Shown piece by piece: positions 59,267 through 64,000 of a stretch of DNA of 64,000 bases (position 1 is its first letter; the number at the start of each line of letters is the position of its first letter). The DNA comes from Roseateles_B sp041912595 (GTDB taxonomy: Bacteria > Pseudomonadota > Gammaproteobacteria > Burkholderiales > Burkholderiaceae_C). Where the stretch lies: NCBI GenBank assembly GCA_041912595.1, contig JAYRMR010000022.1, forward strand, positions 1 through 64,000, in the 5' to 3' direction. The translations under genes were made by a program, and so were the position numbers. The notes below the pieces were generated by a model, which was given only the letters and a program-made list of their open reading frames with translations, ran no database searches and had not been told where the DNA came from.

Positions 59267-61087
59267 ATGCGCGACACCCTCGACTTCCTGCTCTACGACT
59301 GGCTCCAGACCGAGACGCTGAGCCAGCGCGAGCGCTTTGCCGACCACAGCCGCGAGACCTTCGACGCCGTGCTGGACACCTGCGAGCGCATCGCCCGCGA
59401 GCAGTTCGCGCCCGTCAACCGGCTCCTCGACACCCAGGAGCCGCATTTCGATGGCGAGCGCGTGCACCTGCCCGAGGCCACGCGGGAAGCGCTCGACGCC
59501 TACGTCGCCTCCGGCATGCTCAGCGCGGCGCAGGACTACGCGCACGGCGGCATGCAGCTGCCCTGCACGGTGGAGATGGCGGCCAACGCCTTCTTCAGCA
59601 AGGCCTGCATCGCCCTGGGCGGCTACGCCATGCTCACCAACGGCAATGCCAATCTGCTGATGGCGCACGGCACCGAGCGGCAGCGCGAGGTCTTCGCGGC
59701 GAACGAGTTCGCGGGGCGCTGGTTCGGCACGATGTGCCTGTCGGAGCCGCAGGCGGGGTCCTCGCTGTCCGACGTGGCGACGCGCGCCGAGCCCGATGGT
59801 GCGGACTTCGAGGCCGACGCGCTCGGGCCGCGCTACCGCCTGCGGGGGAACAAGATGTGGATCTCGGGCGGCGAGCACGAGCTGCGCGAGAACATCATCC
59901 ATCTCGTGCTGGCCAAGATCCCCGGCCCCGATGGCAAGCTGCCGCCCGGCGTGCGGGGCATCTCGCTGTTCATCGTGCCCAAGTGGATGGTCGGCGCGGA
60001 CGGGCAGCTCACCGGCGAGCGCAACGACGTCGTGCTCGCCGGCCTGAACCACAAGCTGGGCTATCGCGGCACGACGAACTGCCTGCTGAACTTCGGCGAG
60101 GGACGGCACCGGCCGCAGGGGCAGGGCGGGGCCATCGGCTATCGCGTCGGCGCGCCGGGCGAGGGGCTCAAGGCCATGTTCCACATGATGAACGAGGCCC
60201 GCATCGGTGTGGGCCTGGGCGCCACCATGCTCGGCTATGCGGGCTACGAGGCCAGCCTGGCCTATGCGCGCCAGCGGCCGCAGGGCCGGCCCATGACGGC
60301 GGCGGGCAAGGACGCCGCCGCGCCGCAGCGGCCCATCGTCGAGCATGCCGACGTCCGGCGCATGCTGCTCGCGCAGAAGAGCTATGTGGAAGGCGCGCTG
60401 GCGCTGGAGCTGTTCTGCGCCCGCCTGGTCGACGAGCAGCACACGGCCGGCGCCGAGGCCGCGGGTCGTGCGCGCCTGCTGCTGGAGGTGCTCATCCCCA
60501 TCGCCAAGAGCTGGCCGAGCGAGTGGTGCCTGGAGGCCAACTCGCTGGCGATCCAGGTGCTGGGCGGCTACGGCTACACGCGCGACTTCCCGGTGGAGCA
60601 GTACTGGCGCGACAACCGCCTGAACATGATCCACGAGGGCACGCACGGCATCCAGGCGCTGGACCTGCTGGGCCGCAAGGTGGTGATGGAAGGCGGCGCG
60701 GCGCTGATGGCGCTGGCGCAGCGCATCAACGAGACGATCACGGCGGCCGGCCAGGTGCCAGGTCTTGCCGAGGCGGCGAACCAGCTCGCGCAGGCGCTGG
60801 CGCAGGTCGGTGCCGCCACCAAGGCCGCCTGGGCCACGGGCGAGCCCGAGGCCGCGCTGGCCAATGCCACGCCCTATCTGCAGGCCTTCGGCCACACCGT
60901 GCTGGCGTGGATCTGGCTGGACGTGGTGCTGGCGCTCGTGGCCGACGACGGCAGCGACTTCGCGCAGGGCAAGCGTGCCGCGCAGCGCTACTTCTTCGCC
61001 TACGAGCTGCCCCGCATCAGCGCCTGGCTGGCCGTGGTGCAGCGGCGCGAAGCGCTGTGCCGCGAGATGCACGACGCCTGGTTCTGA
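59267..61087 (+). CDS. Acyl-CoA dehydrogenase (large, DmdC/FadE-type)
   Basis: A 606-residue flavoprotein that introduces the 2,3 double bond into acyl-CoA. It has the N-terminal AcdN-like segment (LDFLLYDWLQTETLSQRERF), the FAD/substrate motifs TMCLSEPQAGSSLSDV and GNKMWISGGEHEL, the catalytic Glu457 in NMIHEGTHGIQALDLLG, and a C-terminal helical extension (YFFAYELPRISAWLAVVQ). The length and the extension are those of the 600-residue class related to 3-methylmercaptopropionyl-CoA dehydrogenase, so substrates may be fatty acyl-CoA or methylthio-acyl-CoA. The operon context favours fatty acids. Confidence 0.93.
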   Translation: MRDTLDFLLYDWLQTETLSQRERFADHSRETFDAVLDTCERIAREQFAPVNRLLDTQEPHFDGERVHLPEATREALDAYVASGMLSAAQDYAHGGMQLPCTVEMAANAFFSKACIALGGYAMLTNGNANLLMAHGTERQREVFAANEFAGRWFGTMCLSEPQAGSSLSDVATRAEPDGADFEADALGPRYRLRGNKMWISGGEHELRENIIHLVLAKIPGPDGKLPPGVRGISLFIVPKWMVGADGQLTGERNDVVLAGLNHKLGYRGTTNCLLNFGEGRHRPQGQGGAIGYRVGAPGEGLKAMFHMMNEARIGVGLGATMLGYAGYEASLAYARQRPQGRPMTAAGKDAAAPQRPIVEHADVRRMLLAQKSYVEGALALELFCARLVDEQHTAGAEAAGRARLLLEVLIPIAKSWPSEWCLEANSLAIQVLGGYGYTRDFPVEQYWRDNRLNMIHEGTHGIQALDLLGRKVVMEGGAALMALAQRINETITAAGQVPGLAEAANQLAQALAQVGAATKAAWATGEPEAALANATPYLQAFGHTVLAWIWLDVVLALVADDGSDFAQGKRAAQRYFFAYELPRISAWLAVVQRREALCREMHDAWF

Positions 61088-61121
61088 CGCCACCCCATTC
61101 GAGACTTCAAGGAGACATGCC

Positions 61122-61913
61122 ATGAGCACCAAGGTGCAGGACCTGTTCGACCTCAGCGGCCAGGTGGCCCTGGTCACCGGTGGATCGCGCGGCCTCGGCC
61201 TGCAGATCGCCGAAAGCCTGGGCGAGGCCGGCGCGAAGATCATGCTCAGCTCGCGCAAGGCCAAGGACCTGGAGGAGGCCGTGGCCCACCTGCAGGCCCG
61301 CGGCATCGATGCCCGCTGGATCGCCGCGGACGCCGCCGACGAGACGCAGGCTCGCGGCATCGTCGAGCAGACGATGGAGCGCCTCGGCCAGATCGACATC
61401 CTCGTGAACAACGCCGGCGCCACCTGGGGCGCCCCGGCCGAGGAGCATCCGCTGGAGGCCTGGGACAAGGTGATGGACCTCAACATCCGCAGCCTCTTCG
61501 TGATGAGCCAGGCGGTGGCCCAGGCCAGCATGATTCCGCGCCGCAGCGGCCGCATCATCAACGTGGCCTCCATCGCCGGCCTGGGCGGGAATCCGTCGAT
61601 GATGAAGACGATCGCCTACAACACCAGCAAGGGCGCCGCCGTGAACTTCACGCGGGCGCTGGCGGGCGAGTGGGGCCGCTACGGCATCACCGTCAACGCG
61701 CTGGCGCCGGGCTTCTTCCCCAGCAAGATGACGCAGGGCCTGCTGGCCGCGGTGGGCGAGGACAAGCTCGCCGAGGCCGCCCCGCTGCGCCGTCTGGGCG
61801 ACGACGAGGACCTCAAGGGCGCGGCGCTGCTGTTCGCGTCGAAGGCGGGCAAGCACATCACCGGCCAGGTGCTGGCGGTGGACGGCGGCGTGTCGGCCAT
61901 CCACGGCGCCTGA
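61122..61913 (+). CDS. Short-chain dehydrogenase/reductase
   Basis: A 263-residue classical SDR. The NAD(P) site is VTGGSRGLGLQIAE, the structural motif VNNAGATWG, the catalytic Ser in INVASIAGLGG, and the Tyr/Lys pair in IAYNTSKGAAVNF. The C-terminal end is GQVLAVDGGVSAIHGA. In this operon it may oxidise or reduce a 3-hydroxyacyl intermediate or act as an accessory dehydrogenase; the substrate cannot be read. Start ATG at 61122 behind AAGGAGACATGCC, 34 bases after the acyl-CoA dehydrogenase stop. Confidence 0.91.
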   Translation: MSTKVQDLFDLSGQVALVTGGSRGLGLQIAESLGEAGAKIMLSSRKAKDLEEAVAHLQARGIDARWIAADAADETQARGIVEQTMERLGQIDILVNNAGATWGAPAEEHPLEAWDKVMDLNIRSLFVMSQAVAQASMIPRRSGRIINVASIAGLGGNPSMMKTIAYNTSKGAAVNFTRALAGEWGRYGITVNALAPGFFPSKMTQGLLAAVGEDKLAEAAPLRRLGDDEDLKGAALLFASKAGKHITGQVLAVDGGVSAIHGA

Positions 61914-61952
61914 CGCGACGGGCCCCGCGCACGGCACCGCTAGACTCGCGAC

Positions 61953-62414
61953 ATGAAACGCACGCCACCGCTGTCCTTCCCCGTCCGCATCCCCTTCGTC
62001 GAGCAGCTCGGCTTCGAGCTGCACAGCCTGGGCGACGGCCGGGCGGAGCTGCGCGTGGACATCCGCGAGAGCCATCTCAATTCCTGGGAGGTCGCCCACG
62101 GCGGCGTGCTGATGAGCCTGCTCGATGTCGCCATGGCGCATGCCGCGCGCAGCATCCACCTGCACCAGGAGGGCATGGGGCCCGGCGTCGTCACCATCGA
62201 GATGAAGACCAGCTTCATGCGTCCCGCCGAGGGCGAGCTGCGGGCGGTGGGCGAGCTGCTGCACCACACCGCCACGATGGCGTTCTGCGAGGGCCGTGTG
62301 CTGGGCGAGGACGGCCGGCTCTGCGCCCACGCCACGGCCACGTTCAAGTACCTGCGCGCGCTGCCGGGCCAGGGGCGGCAGCTGAAGGCGCTGCAGCGGC
62401 GCGAGGCGGAGTGA
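61953..62414 (+). CDS. PaaI-family hotdog thioesterase (second copy type)
   Basis: A 153-residue hotdog protein: FVEQLGFELHSLGDGRAELRV, the active segment SWEVAHGGVLMSLLDVAMAHAA and VTIEMKTSFMRPAEGELRAVG. It is only distantly like the thioesterase at 58819, so this is not a recent duplication. A minus-10-like TAGACT at 61941-61946 lies just before the ATG, which leaves room for almost no leader; a separate, possibly leaderless transcript is possible. Otherwise it is the last gene of the beta-oxidation operon. Confidence 0.88.
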   Translation: MKRTPPLSFPVRIPFVEQLGFELHSLGDGRAELRVDIRESHLNSWEVAHGGVLMSLLDVAMAHAARSIHLHQEGMGPGVVTIEMKTSFMRPAEGELRAVGELLHHTATMAFCEGRVLGEDGRLCAHATATFKYLRALPGQGRQLKALQRREAE

Positions 62415-62477
62415 GCGCCGCGCGGCGGCCCGTGGCCTGATCGGCGGCAACGGCGGCAACGGCGGCAGCGGTGGGGC

Positions 62478-63335
62478 TCAGTGCTCCGCGGGCGGCGGGC
62501 CGAGTTCCGGCCACGGCGAGACGAGCTCCAGCACATGCCGGCGGTCGATCGTGGCGCGGGCCCAGTCGCGGCCCTGGTGCTGGTCGAGCAGGCGGCGGAA
62601 GCTGCCGTCCTGGCGGGCCAGCTGCAGCCCGCGCTGCAGGCGCTGCAGCAGGGGGCGCTTGTCCTGGCGCGTCATGAAGTACACGGGCAGCGCGTAGTGC
62701 AGCGCCAGGTGCGGCTCCACCATCAGATCGTCCCGCCCCTCGAAATTGGCCAGCTCGGCGAAGGCTTCCGTCACGCCGCGCTGGAGGTAGTCGAAACGCC
62801 GCGCGCGCAGCATGCCGAGCAGGGCCTCGGTGCCGGGCCCGGCGATCACGGGCAGCTGGTTGGCCTCGAACACGGCCATGTCCGCCCACTGCCGACCGAA
62901 ACCGCCCGTGAGGCGACGCAGCTGGGCCACCGTCGTGATGCGGGCGAAGGCCGGGGCGTCCTCCTTGCGGATCACCAGCAGGCGGTAGCCCAGGCGGCCG
63001 GCATGCAGGTCGATGGGCAGGGCGGCGAACTCCGCCATCCGCGCCGGCGTCGGCGGCAGGTAGACGAGGTCCACCTCGCCCGTGCGCAGCAGGTCCAGGC
63101 AGCGGTCCTGGGAGGGGTCCGGCCCCGGCGCATGGCGCACCAGCGCGACCGGCTCGCCCCCGCGGGCGGTCTTCTCCAGGACCAGGCGGGTGAGCGCGAG
63201 GCGGTAGTCGTAGCGCGGTGATTCCGTCTGACACAGGCGCAGCGCCTGCGCCTGGGCCTGAGACAGGGCCAGGCCCAGCAGGAGGCCGAACCCTGCACGC
63301 AGGAGCCGGCGTCGGATCAGGACGGAGCGCAACAC
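62478..63335 (-). CDS. Periplasmic solute-binding-like protein (SBP family 3 type)
   Basis: A 285-residue exported protein with a signal peptide (LLRAGFGLLLGLALSQAQAQA). The two-lobed binding-protein fold is suggested by LRLCQTESPRYDYRLALTRLV, GEVDLVYLPPTPARMAEFA, IDLHAGRLGYRLLVIRKEDAP and MLRARRFDYLQRGVTEAFAEL. No transporter genes are beside it; it lies next to a chemoreceptor gene on the same strand, so a sensing role is possible (inference). It resembles in type, but is not a close copy of, the protein encoded at 3678. Confidence 0.8.
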   Translation of the reverse strand: MLRSVLIRRRLLRAGFGLLLGLALSQAQAQALRLCQTESPRYDYRLALTRLVLEKTARGGEPVALVRHAPGPDPSQDRCLDLLRTGEVDLVYLPPTPARMAEFAALPIDLHAGRLGYRLLVIRKEDAPAFARITTVAQLRRLTGGFGRQWADMAVFEANQLPVIAGPGTEALLGMLRARRFDYLQRGVTEAFAELANFEGRDDLMVEPHLALHYALPVYFMTRQDKRPLLQRLQRGLQLARQDGSFRRLLDQHQGRDWARATIDRRHVLELVSPWPELGPPPAEH

Positions 63336-63389
63336 GGCGCGCAGTCTATGCCATCCCCGTGACGGTGGCCCGTGCCGGTCACCGCCGAC

Positions 63390-64000
63390 TCAGAAGCTTT
63401 CCCACTGGTCCGTGACAGGCGTCGCGGCGCGGGGTGTCGCGGGTGGGCTGGCCGGCGCGGCCGCGGCGATGCGGGCCGCGCTGGCGGGCGCGGCGGGCGC
63501 CTGCTGGGTCGCCCGCTGTGGCGCCCGCTGTGGCGCCTGCTCTGGCGACGCCTTCGCGCCCCCGGCCTGCAGGCGGAAGAAGGCGACGACATCCAGCAGC
63601 TGGGCCGACTGCGTCTTCAGGCTCTCGGCCGCGGCGGCGCTCTCCTCGACAAGGGCCGCGTTCTGCTGGGTCACGCGGTCCATCTGCGTGACGGCCTCGC
63701 TGACCTGGCCGATGCCGGTGCTCTGCTCGCGGCTCGCGGCGCTGATCCGCCCGACGATGTCCGTCACGCCGCGGATGGCGTTGACGACCTCGTCCATGGT
63801 CGAGCCGGCCCGGTCGACCAGCAGCGAGCCGTGCTCCACGCGCTCGACGCTGGTGGAGATCAGCGACTTGATCTCGCGGGCGGCCTCGGCGCTGCGCTGG
63901 GCGAGCAGGCGCACCTCGCCCGCCACGACGGCAAAGCCGCGGCCCTGCTCGCCGGCGCGGGCCGCTTCCACGGCCGCGTTCAGTGCGAGGATGTTGGTCT
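63390..64000 (-). CDS. Methyl-accepting chemotaxis protein (signalling end, 5' partial)
   Basis: The C-terminal about 200 residues of a chemoreceptor; the coding frame runs off the right edge of the window, where TNILALNAAVEAARAGEQGRG, shown here only as NAAVEAARAGE, forms the conserved hairpin tip that binds CheA and CheW. The antiparallel coiled coil continues (VVAGEVRLLAQRSAEAAREI, ISAASREQSTGIGQVSEAV, TQQNAALVEESAAAAESL). A Pro/Ala-rich tail ends with TPVTDQWESF, a C-terminal pentapeptide-like end found on receptors of this group. The sensor domain lies outside the window. Confidence 0.93.
   Translation of the reverse strand, partial: TNILALNAAVEAARAGEQGRGFAVVAGEVRLLAQRSAEAAREIKSLISTSVERVEHGSLLVDRAGSTMDEVVNAIRGVTDIVGRISAASREQSTGIGQVSEAVTQMDRVTQQNAALVEESAAAAESLKTQSAQLLDVVAFFRLQAGGAKASPEQAPQRAPQRATQQAPAAPASAARIAAAAPASPPATPRAATPVTDQWESF

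Overview
The window is very GC-rich and densely coded on both strands. It looks like chromosomal DNA of a member of the Burkholderiales, most likely the Sphaerotilaceae/Rubrivivax/Roseateles/Ideonella side. This is an inference from the GC content, a dihydrolipoamide dehydrogenase with an N-terminal lipoyl domain beside a two-lipoyl-domain E2, a phaC-phaA-phaB operon, glnA-ntrB-ntrC with one small gene inserted, and a HAAT-type transporter behind an acyl-CoA ligase. No rRNA, tRNA, CRISPR array, transposase or prophage gene was recognised, so the block reads as core or long-resident genome.

Layout. 1-3.5 kb: the end of a pyruvate dehydrogenase cluster (aceF cut by the window edge, then lpdA). 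3.6-11.3 kb: a periplasmic binding-like protein, a secreted alpha/beta hydrolase coupled to a CheY-type receiver, two J-domain-like membrane proteins flanking a lipoprotein, a LiaI/LiaF-like pair and two unassigned membrane proteins. 11.4-15.7 kb: sulfite dehydrogenase with its cytochrome c, divergent from a binding-protein/rhodanese fusion, then a secreted M35-type metallopeptidase. 15.8-19.6 kb: an HDOD protein divergent from LapG and LapD homologues (c-di-GMP control of adhesin proteolysis). 19.6-22 kb: a Nudix hydrolase, maiA, pgeF and a small membrane protein. 22-26 kb: phaC, phaA, phaB, ending in a large inverted repeat shared with a convergent IclR regulator. 27.3-33 kb: AIM24, a YVTN propeller, a deacetylase-like protein, a sterol-desaturase family protein, an EI24 protein and a CinA-like protein. 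33-38 kb: the nitrogen regulon glnA, a small gene, ntrB and ntrC, with a readable sigma-54/NtrC control region. 38-47.3 kb: an MBL hydrolase, def, a DUF6600/FecR-like protein, tesA divergent from an ABC ATPase, a tandem array of terminator hairpins, then ppiC, bolA, yciB, msrB and selO on the minus strand. 47.3-54.4 kb: an acyl-CoA ligase and a five-gene branched-chain/carboxylate-type ABC transporter. 55.3-62.4 kb: a fatty-acid beta-oxidation operon (bifunctional hydratase/dehydrogenase, thiolase, thioesterase, acyl-CoA dehydrogenase, SDR, thioesterase). 62.5-64 kb: a binding-like protein and the signalling end of a chemoreceptor cut by the edge.

How it works together. Much of the window is acyl-CoA economy: acyl-CoA ligase and transporter feed beta-oxidation, which yields acetyl-CoA and acetoacetyl-CoA that phaA/B/C can store as polyhydroxyalkanoate, while the PDH end supplies acetyl-CoA from sugars. 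The nitrogen regulon and the possible sigma-54-like motif upstream of phaC would be a natural carbon/nitrogen link if the second site is real.

No wholly new defence or biosynthetic system is evident. The most unusual items are non-coding: (i) a 398-bp inverted repeat whose ends supply the stop codons of two convergent genes, with a diverged copy 31 kb away; (ii) six tandem copies of a terminator hairpin; (iii) NtrC sites inside the end of the gene upstream of glnA; (iv) a nested palindrome inside the transporter operon. The protein-level oddities are the binding-protein/rhodanese fusion beside sulfite dehydrogenase, a J-like domain without HPD, a LivF with arginine in place of the Walker A lysine, and a deacetylase with one metal ligand replaced.
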